6,913 bases of DNA from Planctomycetaceae bacterium (GCA_027080405.1 JALWSL010000258.1:1-6913), one strand, 5' to 3'. Shown: positions 1 through 6,429, numbered from the stretch's first letter. Notes: generated by a model from the letters alone, not told the origin. Numbers and translations are program-made.

Positions 1-110
1 TAAACATTACAAAAGGCTCCAGTTAAAGTTGCAAATATCCCTGCGCATAACGAGACCGTACTGGTCTCAAACACCGATCCTGCTACAATGCAACTGCCGT
101 GCCAATTCAT
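1..110 (-). CDS. Partial ORF translationally coupled to the RHS gene; product unknown
   Basis: An ATG at 110-108 overlaps the TGA of the RHS gene (109-107) in an ATGA arrangement. The frame then stays open for 36 codons to the left edge of the window, so the 3' end is missing. A Shine-Dalgarno-like GAGGG lies at 122-118, seven bases before the ATG, better placed than anything in front of the RHS ORF itself. The visible peptide begins MNWHGSCIVAGSVFE and becomes rich in Gly, Ala, Ser, Thr and Leu (LCAGIFATLTGAF), suggesting a membrane-associated stretch. A gene directly coupled to the end of an RHS gene is where an immunity or tip-associated protein would be expected. The alternative is that it is the original C-terminal extension of the RHS protein thrown out of frame by a single-base change. 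The visible part is too short to decide. Seen: overlap and SD. Inferred: role. Confidence 0.4.
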   Translation of the reverse strand, partial: MNWHGSCIVAGSVFETSTVSLCAGIFATLTGAFCNV

Positions 111-2017
111 GCGATTGCCCTCGGAGCAGGGGCGCCTGCAGATGTGGGTGCTAATAGTATCGCCCCCGCGACTGCAACGGCTATTAACACAACAAACAGC
201 TCACCACTTGGGTCGACAAAAATTACTGGGGAATTGTTTACATACGCGTACAAGTTCGCTCCGGCACTCAGTCCCAATGGATCACGTTGCACCCACGTAC
301 CCAGTCCCGAATGATATACACGGTTTCTGACGTGGAACAGTTCCGTTACTTCTTCCCAGCGATAACCGGCATACAAAATATTCCAGTTGGAAGCTGATGA
401 AGATTGTGTTACAAACGATGCATTGAGGAATTCTGGTTGTCCGTAGGCGGAGTAGGCGAATCTTTCCTGAACGACTCCACTGGAGTTGACTAGGGCGGTT
501 ACGTTCCAGTTGGCATCCTGAAGGGCGTACAATCTTTCGTCGAGAGTGCCGTTGTTTGTGGTGTCTCGATCTCTTAAAATGCAATCGTCGATGTATCGCA
601 AGCCCCAGACGTGTTGGGATTCTGCTGTTGTGAATGAATCAATGCGTTCTTCCAGAACTTGCCAATCTTTGGAGTAGTAGAGGTGCCTTGTTTCATTCAA
701 TACACCAGCGACGTATTTCTTTTGCATGGTTCGCCGTTTGGTGCCATCGTATTCGTACTCTGCAACGGTGGTGGTTCCGTCTTCGATTTTGACGAGACGA
801 TTCCACGCATCGTAGGTCGCAGTATAGGAACTTGTTGGGTCGGCAGGTTGTGGCATCGTCGCCATGTTTCCGGGTTTGTTGTAAACCGGAGTGATCCAAC
901 TTGGACCGGTAGTTTCTGTGATGTTCGTGATTTCATTCACATCGTTCGCGGTTCTCGATTGATCCAAATCCCATGTGCCGTTGCCGTTGTTGTCTTCGAG
1001 GAACTTTTTCCAGTTACCGGTTTCATCGAGCGACCAACACTCGGCAAATGATTTATCCGTGACTGCGGTTTTTCCTGCATTCAACGTTCCTCTTTCAAGG
1101 TCTTTTAGACGTTGAATAACGTCGTTGCCATAGAGTTCGTCGAAGTGTTTTCCGAGTGCATCGGCAACGGTGTTTTCTCGATACGTGCGGTTGCCTGCCC
1201 GGTTGTAGCCGTATTTGATGCGGTCCACATCGGTAGAGCTGCCGTAATCGTACCAGCGGTTGTCTTTCACGCGACCGAAACGGTCAAATCCGGAATAGAT
1301 ATCGCCGGTATTCGGATCATTGGTGCCGGTCAAATCCACGAGCGTCCATTTAATGTCCGGTTCGATATCGTCTGCGATCACAAACGTGTTTTGTCCGAGG
1401 TAGGAATAATCGACCAAGTGTGTGGCGCCATCGTTGTCAAGTAGAGAAGCGACTCGACTACTGGCGTCATCGATTCCGTTCGCTGTGCCGTAGTTGTAAT
1501 TTAATTCGCGACCATCGGGGTATGTCATCGCTGTGGGACGGATCGTGTTGTCCGAACCATTCGCATAATCATACTGTACCTTCGGCGTCGTAGACACGTT
1601 GACTGCTCCCGAATGGGACTGATATTCAGTCGTCAATTGACTGAAATCATTGTACGCATGCAACACCTCGTTGACAATTGTTCCTGAGCCAACTGTTGCA
1701 TTATCGTAGGAAGTCAGTTCTTTTCGCATTCCGCGTACATCGTAAGTGGAGGCGATCCGCCGGATGGATCCATCAACCCCCGTTCCCAAGGTGGTGATGC
1801 GATCCTGCGTTTGCCGCCCGAGTTTGTCGTAATCGTAACTGTGAACCGTGCCGCCCTGATCGGTGACGGTTGTGGTTTGTTGTTGGCGGTTGTAGCTGAA
1901 GAGGATCACATCGGAACTATCAACCGAATCGGGATAGATTTCCTTGCGTTTGAGCAGTGACGTAGGATCTGCTGTGCGGACCATATTGATGTCTACAATA
2001 GCAATGATGCTTTCCAT
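107..2017 (-). CDS. RHS/YD-repeat protein, 5'-truncated, with RHS core domain
   Basis: A 636-residue RHS (rearrangement hotspot) family protein. In intact relatives, YD repeats build a large beta-shell that encloses a variable C-terminal toxin or other tip and usually acts at or outside the cell surface. Visible here are YD-type repeats (VHSYDYDKLGRQT at 58-70, TYDAWNRLVKIED at 401-413, AEYEYDGTKRR at 419-429) and a complete RHS core signature at about 549-605 (YAGYRW, LFHVRNRVYH, QRDPLGL, NLYAYVNNSP, VDPSG). After VDPSG only 31 residues remain: a hydrophobic helix (about 607-623) and a Pro/Ala-rich end. No catalytic toxin domain is recognisable. The reading frame is undamaged, but full-length RHS proteins are usually well over 1,000 residues. 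Here two in-frame stops (TAATAA, 2023-2018) abut the ATG and no Shine-Dalgarno is seen. I therefore read it as the 3' part of a larger gene cut near residue 10-20, possibly unexpressed, rather than a complete gene. Family assignment is firm; functionality is doubtful. Confidence 0.9.
   Translation of the reverse strand: MESIIAIVDINMVRTADPTSLLKRKEIYPDSVDSSDVILFSYNRQQQTTTVTDQGGTVHSYDYDKLGRQTQDRITTLGTGVDGSIRRIASTYDVRGMRKELTSYDNATVGSGTIVNEVLHAYNDFSQLTTEYQSHSGAVNVSTTPKVQYDYANGSDNTIRPTAMTYPDGRELNYNYGTANGIDDASSRVASLLDNDGATHLVDYSYLGQNTFVIADDIEPDIKWTLVDLTGTNDPNTGDIYSGFDRFGRVKDNRWYDYGSSTDVDRIKYGYNRAGNRTYRENTVADALGKHFDELYGNDVIQRLKDLERGTLNAGKTAVTDKSFAECWSLDETGNWKKFLEDNNGNGTWDLDQSRTANDVNEITNITETTGPSWITPVYNKPGNMATMPQPADPTSSYTATYDAWNRLVKIEDGTTTVAEYEYDGTKRRTMQKKYVAGVLNETRHLYYSKDWQVLEERIDSFTTAESQHVWGLRYIDDCILRDRDTTNNGTLDERLYALQDANWNVTALVNSSGVVQERFAYSAYGQPEFLNASFVTQSSSASNWNILYAGYRWEEVTELFHVRNRVYHSGLGTWVQRDPLGLSAGANLYAYVNNSPVIFVDPSGELFVVLIAVAVAGAILLAPTSAGAPAPRAIA
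118..122 (-). promoter_or_regulatory. Shine-Dalgarno GAGGG for the ORF coupled to the RHS gene
   Basis: Read on the minus strand, GAGGG is followed by seven bases and then ATG at 110-108. It lies within the last codons of the RHS gene, so ribosomes finishing RHS could restart there. It is the main sequence argument that the frame shift at 110 is a real new start and not just the end of a damaged gene. Confidence 0.4.
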
Positions 2018-2186
2018 TTATTACAACGTCACAATTGGTGTGCACAGCACACCCTTGTATCTTGCTACCTTGCTTTCGCATGATCCCTTGAAAGCGACGG
2101 GGTTCTTTAAGAATGAAGTTGATTTTCTGAGCAACTTTTACCGTTTCGAGAAGGAAGGTTGGGTTTGGAAGGCGGTACCAAAATGA
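2016..2186 (+). pseudogene. 3' remnant of an unrecognised gene, 5' end lost at the RHS junction
   Basis: This frame gives about 56 residues ending in SNFYRFEKEGWVWKAVPK and a TGA at 2184-2186. From about 2040 the composition looks like real protein (aromatic, mixed-charge, soluble), whereas upstream of about 2016 the same frame is only the antisense of the RHS gene. No ATG with a ribosome binding site is available; a GTG at 2040 is the only plausible internal start and has no clear SD. The TGA overlaps the next gene's ATG (ATGA at 2183-2186), showing that the two once formed a coupled pair. I do not recognise the family. Given the setting it could be the end of a toxin tip or of a first immunity gene in a series. 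That role is inference from position only. Confidence 0.45.
2167..2175 (+). promoter_or_regulatory. Shine-Dalgarno GGAAGGCGG that fixes the start at 2183
   Basis: A purine-rich GGAAGGCGG lies inside the last codons of the upstream remnant, with seven bases between its end and the ATG at 2183. It supports the ATG at 2183 over the in-frame TTG at 2159, and implies translational coupling to the upstream reading frame. Confidence 0.5.
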
Positions 2187-2551
2187 ACAGGATTCCTAGC
2201 GACGAAGAACTAGACCGCGCATCTAATATGATGGAACGGCAATATCATGGTCTTGATGTCGTGAAAGACACCGTAGTCAGTCGTTTCAAGAATGCTTGCC
2301 CACTCTACGACTTTCACATCTTGCCACAGGGCGTGGAGGGATTCCGCGCATATGTGTTTTTCAATACTGACGCAGACCTCCAGAAGTGTACGAAAGTGGG
2401 AATTGTTGAAGAAATCAAAGCGTGCGTTTACGAAGAACTTCAACGGGTTGGACGTGGCAAAATAGGCGAAACGACTGTCGTTTTTGAACTGGATTCCGAT
2501 GAAAACGTAACAGCGAACTTTGAAGGAGACTACTTCCTTCGACTACGATGA
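2183..2551 (+). CDS. Small hypothetical protein, candidate RHS-associated immunity protein
   Basis: A 122-residue soluble, acidic protein with no signal peptide and no membrane helix. It has a helical N-terminus rich in charged residues (about 5-36), then an alternating mixed alpha/beta pattern (DFHILPQG at 43-50, FRAYVFFNT at 54-62, EEIKACVYEEL at 76-86, TTVVFELDSDENV at 97-109) and a C-terminal EGDYFLRLR. Start chosen at the ATG with the GGAAGGCGG site; it overlaps the preceding stop by ATGA. Size, solubility, acidity and position next to RHS sequence match immunity proteins of polymorphic toxin systems, and the final strand-plus-'DSDENV…YFLRLR' pattern is in my experience the kind seen in such genes. 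I cannot name a Pfam family, and the toxin it would neutralise is not in the window, so it may be an orphan. It lies opposite in direction to every other gene here. Confidence 0.6.
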   Translation: MNRIPSDEELDRASNMMERQYHGLDVVKDTVVSRFKNACPLYDFHILPQGVEGFRAYVFFNTDADLQKCTKVGIVEEIKACVYEELQRVGRGKIGETTVVFELDSDENVTANFEGDYFLRLR

Positions 2552-2647
2552 CTCGCAATCGGTACACGAGTATGACTATGGCGACACCTTGAACTTTGCG
2601 AGAAACAAAAAGAACAGTCGGCTGTACCTGCCCATTCTTTTCGGCTA

Positions 2648-2745
2648 CCGGACGGCTGGCGCCGTTCCGCTTGCAATGACTGGCCGTTGCGAGAAACTAA
2701 TCTCACGCAAAGACGCGAAGACACAAAAAAAAGGAAAAGAGAGAG
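2648..2745. repeat. Dispersed intergenic repeat of the 'SRKDAKTQ' kind with hairpins
   Basis: The segment from about 2687 reads, in the plus direction, as a stretch that would translate to EKLISRKDAKTQKKGK. From memory, this TCTCACGCAAAGACGCGAAGAC sequence type recurs between genes in many bacteria, including planctomycetes and cyanobacteria, and is often mis-called as protein. Two structures are visible: ACGGC-TGGC-GCCGT at 2652-2665 with flanking pairs to 2650/2667, and the imperfect palindrome TTGCGAGA-AACTAA-TCTCACGCAA at 2687-2710 (two-base bulge). Only one copy is in the window, so its repetitive nature rests on recall, not on this sequence. Confidence 0.4.
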
Positions 2746-3024
2746 GTTAGGGGAATATTCCAAAGCGGTTTTATTCGATCTCACTCGTTTGGGAATCCAG
2801 TATGGAAAACTCCTGGCGGCTTGGCGTGATAACTTCCTCTGTATTATCAACGGTAAAAATTTGCGAACGGTGCGAAAACTTTTGAAAATCCCATTTTGGT
2901 TACGGCGGTCAGAACAGACCAGCCGTGCTGGGCTATTTGTGTTTCGGGGGTTAATTTGATTTGCCAGAACGACAGGACAGAAAAGAACGGTGCGTTGTAA
3001 CGTATCGAGTAAGGAATATTCAAA

Positions 3025-3042
3025 GGTGCGTCCCGGCGCACC
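3025..3042. repeat. GC-rich hairpin downstream of the symporter gene
   Basis: GGTGCG (3025-3030) and CGCACC (3037-3042) form a perfect six-base stem around a six-base loop TCCCGG. It lies 76 bases past the symporter's stop codon. On the minus strand it is followed by only TTT and then mixed bases, so it is a weak candidate terminator or mRNA 3'-end stabiliser for the symporter operon; it may instead be an unrelated palindromic repeat. Confidence 0.35.
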
Positions 3043-3117
3043 CCACGGCTGTTGATTGCAATAGATGTTGTCTACGTGCCGTTCCGTGTCGCTTTGCATA
3101 ATGCAACAGCTCGGGCC

Positions 3118-5079
3118 TTAATTGCTGCGGCCGAAAAATTTCTTCTGGATTTCCAGTGAAGCGGGGGGTGTCGCTTTGCAGACGAAGTAACCGACTGCCG
3201 CCGAAACAACCAGGCCCCACAGGAACGGGTCTTGCGAAAGAAGCAGGTACGGCTTGGCTGCCTGATGAATGTAGACTCCCGCTGCGTACAGGCTCAGGTA
3301 GGAAAAGAACCCGGCAAGCATCGAGGCAATCGCGGCGGTATTATTGAAGCGCGGCCAGTACATCGCATAAAAAATGGGAATCAGAAAGGCGGAAGAAAGC
3401 CCGCCTCCGGTAAAGACAATCAATATCTGCAAGAATTTCGGCGAGTTCACCGCAGCCAGCATGACGATCACCCCAATGGCTACCGTGCAGAAGTAGCTGA
3501 GCCTTTTGACCGTTTTTTCACTGACATGCGGGTTGATGCCGCGCTGATAGATATCCCGTACCAGCGAGGAGGAAATCATCAGCATGAAACTGTCAACGGT
3601 TGACATCGCCGCTGCAAAGGGGGCCGCCATCAACAGCCCTCCCAACCAGGGGATTCCCGCAGTTGATGCCAGATGCATCGACAACAACGGCATGATGCGA
3701 TCCGGCGTTTGATCCAATCCGGGAATCAACACGCGGGAACAGCAGAAAATAAGGACGAGCGAAATGTAAATCACACCGAAGTAGATCACCAACAGCGCCA
3801 AGGCGCGTTTCAACGTTTTAATGCTGTCAAAAGCCATCAACCGCACCATACTCCCCGGCTGTCCGGCTCCACCGATCGCCCAGTACATGAAAAACGAAAT
3901 CGCCAACGCGATCGGCAAAAACCCGTTGACATCGTTGAAGTTGGGCCCCGGTGCAGAGACATAAACTCCCGTTTTCCCCGCTCCATACTGGTACGGTTTT
4001 TCATCGGTGAGTTTGATCCCGACGTTCTCCGGAACGAGAACGGCTTCCTTTTTCTGTTTCCATGACTGAAACAGATTCCGTTCGTATGGACTGAGAATCT
4101 CAACACATTTGACCGCCTGAGATCTATTTTTCTTTTCGGGGATGCGGGCGATTTCGTTGATGCGAAACAGACGGGAGCGTTTCCCCGGTGAACCGTCTAG
4201 TTCGAACCAGCTTTCACTCGGTATTTGAATTGGCCCGGCTGGACTTTTATCGGTTCGGCTGAATTCCACTTCGCAAAGAACGGGAGGCGTCATCTCCGCC
4301 AGGGCGTTTGTCGCTTTTGAAAGGCCGCCCACCTGCTGAAGAACAAGTGCCAGCATGATGATCACTCCGGTAAACATCACGATGCCCTGTAAAACGTCCG
4401 TCCAGACAACGGCGCGAAATCCGCCCAACGAGGTGTAGGCGATGACCATCAGTGAAAAGGAAAGCAGGCCCAGAAGATAGCCGGGATCTGCCTGATCAAG
4501 GTACGGGATTGTTGAAGTGACCGAACCCAACAGAAAGGCGGTTTGATGCCAGAGGGGGACATCAGCCATCAACGATTGCAAAATGATGCTGGCGATTTTG
4601 AATTGCGGCACCAGATAGAATGTCAGCAGAAAGACGATCAGGGCGGTTGCCACCACGGCGACCGATCCATGCCCAAACCGTGAATACATCAACTCCGGGA
4701 GGGTGATTGCTCCGGATTGTCTGGCAATCCGGTTGAGACGTTTCGCCAGCAGGCCCATGCCGATCAGTGGAACCATCATGTAACCGGCAATCCAGAGTGC
4801 GAGTACCCAACCATGTGCGTAAATCAGCGAGGGAAAACCGGCAAACGAACCGGCGGAGGCACTCGTTGCGGCGAAAGTAAACATGAACGGCCAGACACCC
4901 AGACTGCGGCTGCCCAGAAAATACTCTGCCAGGAAACTGCGACTGGAGAGCAGGCGATGGCTCAGTATCGCCAACCCGAGCACAACGAGAGAATAAACCC
5001 CGAACGTAACCAGAGCCGCGTTGGCATCGGATATCGCCAGGACCAATCCTGTCGGCAAATCGGATAACGAATGTTTCAC
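3118..5079 (-). CDS. Sodium:solute symporter (SSS family), PanF-like
   Basis: A 653-residue polytopic inner-membrane protein of the sodium:solute symporter family (LeuT fold), which couples Na+ entry to uptake of a small solute. Visible: first helix about 20-44, then FAATSASAGSFAGFPSL (69-85), helices at about 90-112, 140-158, 200-217 and 224-248, the SSS signature GGFRAVVWTDVLQGIVM (219-235), GGAGQPGSMVRLMAF (403-417), and AAAMSTVDSFMLMISSSL (489-506), whose Ser/Thr residues fall where the family's sodium site lies. Further helices at about 530-545, 549-572, 581-603 and 618-635 give roughly 12-13 in total. The start is GTG (5079-5077), overlapping the upstream gene's TGA, with GAAGG at 5093-5089 nine bases before it. 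The DUF997 partner recalls the E. coli yhdT-panF pair, suggesting pantothenate or another carboxylate as substrate; this is inference. Odd point: a hydrophilic insert of about 120 residues (262-383), which makes the protein much longer than typical PanF (about 480 residues). Confidence 0.92.
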   Translation of the reverse strand: MKHSLSDLPTGLVLAISDANAALVTFGVYSLVVLGLAILSHRLLSSRSFLAEYFLGSRSLGVWPFMFTFAATSASAGSFAGFPSLIYAHGWVLALWIAGYMMVPLIGMGLLAKRLNRIARQSGAITLPELMYSRFGHGSVAVVATALIVFLLTFYLVPQFKIASIILQSLMADVPLWHQTAFLLGSVTSTIPYLDQADPGYLLGLLSFSLMVIAYTSLGGFRAVVWTDVLQGIVMFTGVIIMLALVLQQVGGLSKATNALAEMTPPVLCEVEFSRTDKSPAGPIQIPSESWFELDGSPGKRSRLFRINEIARIPEKKNRSQAVKCVEILSPYERNLFQSWKQKKEAVLVPENVGIKLTDEKPYQYGAGKTGVYVSAPGPNFNDVNGFLPIALAISFFMYWAIGGAGQPGSMVRLMAFDSIKTLKRALALLVIYFGVIYISLVLIFCCSRVLIPGLDQTPDRIMPLLSMHLASTAGIPWLGGLLMAAPFAAAMSTVDSFMLMISSSLVRDIYQRGINPHVSEKTVKRLSYFCTVAIGVIVMLAAVNSPKFLQILIVFTGGGLSSAFLIPIFYAMYWPRFNNTAAIASMLAGFFSYLSLYAAGVYIHQAAKPYLLLSQDPFLWGLVVSAAVGYFVCKATPPASLEIQKKFFGRSN

Positions 5080-5447
5080 AGGACGTCACCTTCCGATTTT
5101 CTGGAGCAGTTTTCGAGTGACGCTTCCGCGGCAAGCAGATCGGCGTCATCTTCCCTGATATAAAACAGGGCAAACCAGATTGTCGCCACACTGCTGACGA
5201 TCCAGGGCAACGCGATCCCCCACATCACCCAGCTCGGCACTCCCCAGATGATCGTCACAGGTTCGTTCGCATCCGGAGAGCGGTAGGCGAAGATCGCACA
5301 ATAGCCCATCGACCAGACCAGACTGGCCACCCAAAGTCTTCCCATGACATACAACTCGCGCAGCGAATTGATGTACGCGGGATCGTACTCAAACGTGGTT
5401 TCCTCTTCGGGTTTCGCTGCGGGGGCATTTATGGATGCTTCGTTCAT
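5076..5447 (-). CDS. DUF997 (YhdT-like) small membrane protein, symporter partner
   Basis: A 123-residue protein with a cytoplasmic-type N-terminus, two membrane helices (about 36-55 and 72-97) and a charged C-terminus. The pattern YDPAYINSLRELYVMGRLW (21-39), then GVPSWVMWGIALPW (69-82), then WFALFYIREDDAD (91-103) matches what I know of the DUF997/YhdT family, whose members sit next to PanF-type symporters and are presumed subunits or assembly partners; their biochemical role is unknown. The ATG at 5447-5445 is chosen because AGGA (5458-5455) lies seven bases upstream. The frame continues 15 codons further to a TTG at 5492 without a better ribosome site, so a 138-residue form is possible but less likely. 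The stop overlaps the symporter's GTG start (GTGA, 5079-5076), indicating co-translation. Confidence 0.85.
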   Translation of the reverse strand: MNEASINAPAAKPEEETTFEYDPAYINSLRELYVMGRLWVASLVWSMGYCAIFAYRSPDANEPVTIIWGVPSWVMWGIALPWIVSSVATIWFALFYIREDDADLLAAEASLENCSRKSEGDVL

Positions 5448-5595
5448 GGCATTTTCCTGTCTGCGGACAGCCGGGGTCACGTGGGATGCCAACGGATTTC
5501 ACACCAGGGTTATCGATGAGGCTGCCACATTGCAATGCACTCTACAATCGATCTGCCTATCCTGCCAGTCTCGGATGCCAATTTATTGGAAGGAC
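5448..5595 (-). other. Spacer between lipoprotein and DUF997-symporter operon
   Basis: This 148-base stretch would carry any promoter for the DUF997-symporter pair. I see no convincing -35/-10 pair. A nine-base direct repeat, TTGGCATCC on the minus strand, occurs at 5581-5573 and again at 5492-5484, 89 bases apart; it may be chance or a pair of binding sites. No T-tailed terminator for the lipoprotein gene is evident. Confidence 0.3.
5455..5470 (-). promoter_or_regulatory. AGGA ribosome binding site next to a small hairpin
   Basis: On the minus strand CTGTC-CGCA-GACAG (5470-5457) forms a five-base stem whose 3' arm runs into the AGGA (5458-5455) that serves the DUF997 start. Pairing could partly hide the site and damp translation of the two-gene operon. 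No ligand-binding structure is apparent, so regulation is speculative. Confidence 0.3.
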
Positions 5596-6429
5596 TCAGT
5601 TCGAACCTGAAGACAGGGACGATGGGCTGACCCTCCCGATGTAAGCCGTTTCGTCGTCAGGCGACCATTTCAGCTTGTCGTCGAATCCGCTGGAAGGCGT
5701 TTCTTCAAAAGGAACACCGTAGACGGTCAGAATATCGACAACATCGGCTAACGGATCTCTCAAGGCATCTTCGGGCAGATACCGTTTCAGGACATCCCAA
5801 TGTCTGCGAAGCAGGGCGACATTTTCTTCCGGAATTTTCAGCATGTTTCTGGCACGATCCAGACGTGAAAGCCAGGCCGCTTTTCGAATGATTTCGTATT
5901 GTTCCTCTTCGGGAAAACCGGAAAAAACTCCCTCTATCTTCATCAGTTGCGACAGTTCGTATTTTCCCGTTCGGACAATCCTCCGCAATTCATCGATGTT
6001 CTCGCAATGTGTACGGGCAGCGGCCATCGCAATCGTTTCAGTCAGTCCCAGAAACTGCTCGATCGAAAGGTTTTCCTTCTTGAGGGCAATTGTCAACGAG
6101 CGGTTGTTGCTCAATTTCGAGAGGACTGTTTCCGAGAACCAGCGATTGGGCAACTTCTTCTTTTCCTCCTTGATGAGTCCTTTTACTGAAAGCTCACGTC
6201 TGGAATCCCATTGCGGAACCGGTGTAAACAGGGGAGGCAAAGCCGGGGGCTTTTTATCGGGCAACGACTTGATGATCCGTAAATACTGATTCAGCTCGGA
6301 TACTTTCAGTCGCTCGTGGGGATGCTTGACCTCCTGAAAAACGATTTGCTCCTTGGCACAACCTGCCAGCGGCAACAGCGATGCCAGCAGAAGGCATATC
6401 GTCAAGAGATCGAAACGGTAGCGATTCAT
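5596..6429 (-). CDS. Lipoprotein of unknown function
   Basis: A 277-residue protein beginning MNRYRFDLLT, followed by a hydrophobic stretch (8-20) and a lipobox LAGC (21-24). Signal peptidase II should therefore cleave before Cys24 and the lipid-anchored protein should sit on the periplasmic side of a membrane. After a short linker, including a proline-rich stretch (61-72, PPALPPLFTPVP), the rest is mainly helical and highly charged (about 80-235), ending in a Ser/Gly-rich tail (267-277). Residues such as WLSRLDRARN and RRHWDVLKRYLPEDAL suggest amphipathic helices; no enzymatic motif or known domain is recognised. The ATG at 6429 has no obvious Shine-Dalgarno, which is common in planctomycete genes. 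It is followed after 148 bases by the DUF997 gene on the same strand, so a shared transcript is possible but the gap is wide enough for a separate promoter. Confidence 0.8.
   Translation of the reverse strand: MNRYRFDLLTICLLLASLLPLAGCAKEQIVFQEVKHPHERLKVSELNQYLRIIKSLPDKKPPALPPLFTPVPQWDSRRELSVKGLIKEEKKKLPNRWFSETVLSKLSNNRSLTIALKKENLSIEQFLGLTETIAMAAARTHCENIDELRRIVRTGKYELSQLMKIEGVFSGFPEEEQYEIIRKAAWLSRLDRARNMLKIPEENVALLRRHWDVLKRYLPEDALRDPLADVVDILTVYGVPFEETPSSGFDDKLKWSPDDETAYIGRVSPSSLSSGSN

Larger units (their letters stand above)
2552..3117. other. Intergenic stretch of 566 bp without a convincing gene
   Basis: No reading frame here has protein-like composition with a supported start. The stretch begins with a possible RHS scrap (2538-2591, plus), then a repeat-like element with two hairpins (2648-2745). 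After that comes an AT-richer part containing short inverted repeats (GGTC/GACC at 2907-2920, CCAGC/GCTGG at 2919-2931), a GC-rich hairpin at 3025-3042 and a 7-bp inverted repeat GCTGTTG/CAACAGC (3048-3054 with 3104-3110). It separates two convergent transcription units: the plus-strand small gene ending at 2551 and the minus-strand symporter ending at 3118. A T-tailed intrinsic terminator is not evident for either. Confidence 0.6.

Noticed and set aside
52..68. GAGACC-GTACT-GGTCTC inverted repeat as a terminator
   Set aside because: Six-base stem without a T-run and within an open frame; most likely incidental coding sequence.
659..1444. Plus-strand frames of 110-130 codons inside the RHS gene
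   Set aside because: They lie antisense to a strongly conserved RHS coding frame and have composition typical of shadow frames.
2878..2897. AAAAT/ATTTT inverted repeat as a terminator for the small plus-strand gene
   Set aside because: AT-only stem with low stability, more than 300 bases past the stop codon, and no T-tract behind a GC-rich stem.
2687..2959. 90-codon plus-strand frame
   Set aside because: Begins inside the dispersed-repeat-like sequence; basic, unprotein-like composition and no Shine-Dalgarno.
2530..3099. 189-codon minus-strand frame across the intergenic region
   Set aside because: Arg/Ser/Cys-rich and low-complexity, overlaps the end of the better-supported plus-strand gene, has no ribosome site, and includes the antisense of the repeat-like element; it looks spurious.
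3673..4065. Plus-strand frame antisense to the symporter
   Set aside because: His/Arg/Gln-rich shadow of a clear membrane-protein frame.
4562..5191. 209-codon minus-strand frame overlapping the symporter and DUF997 genes
   Set aside because: Same strand but another frame; Arg/Pro/Cys-rich with no membrane pattern, whereas the competing frames match known families.
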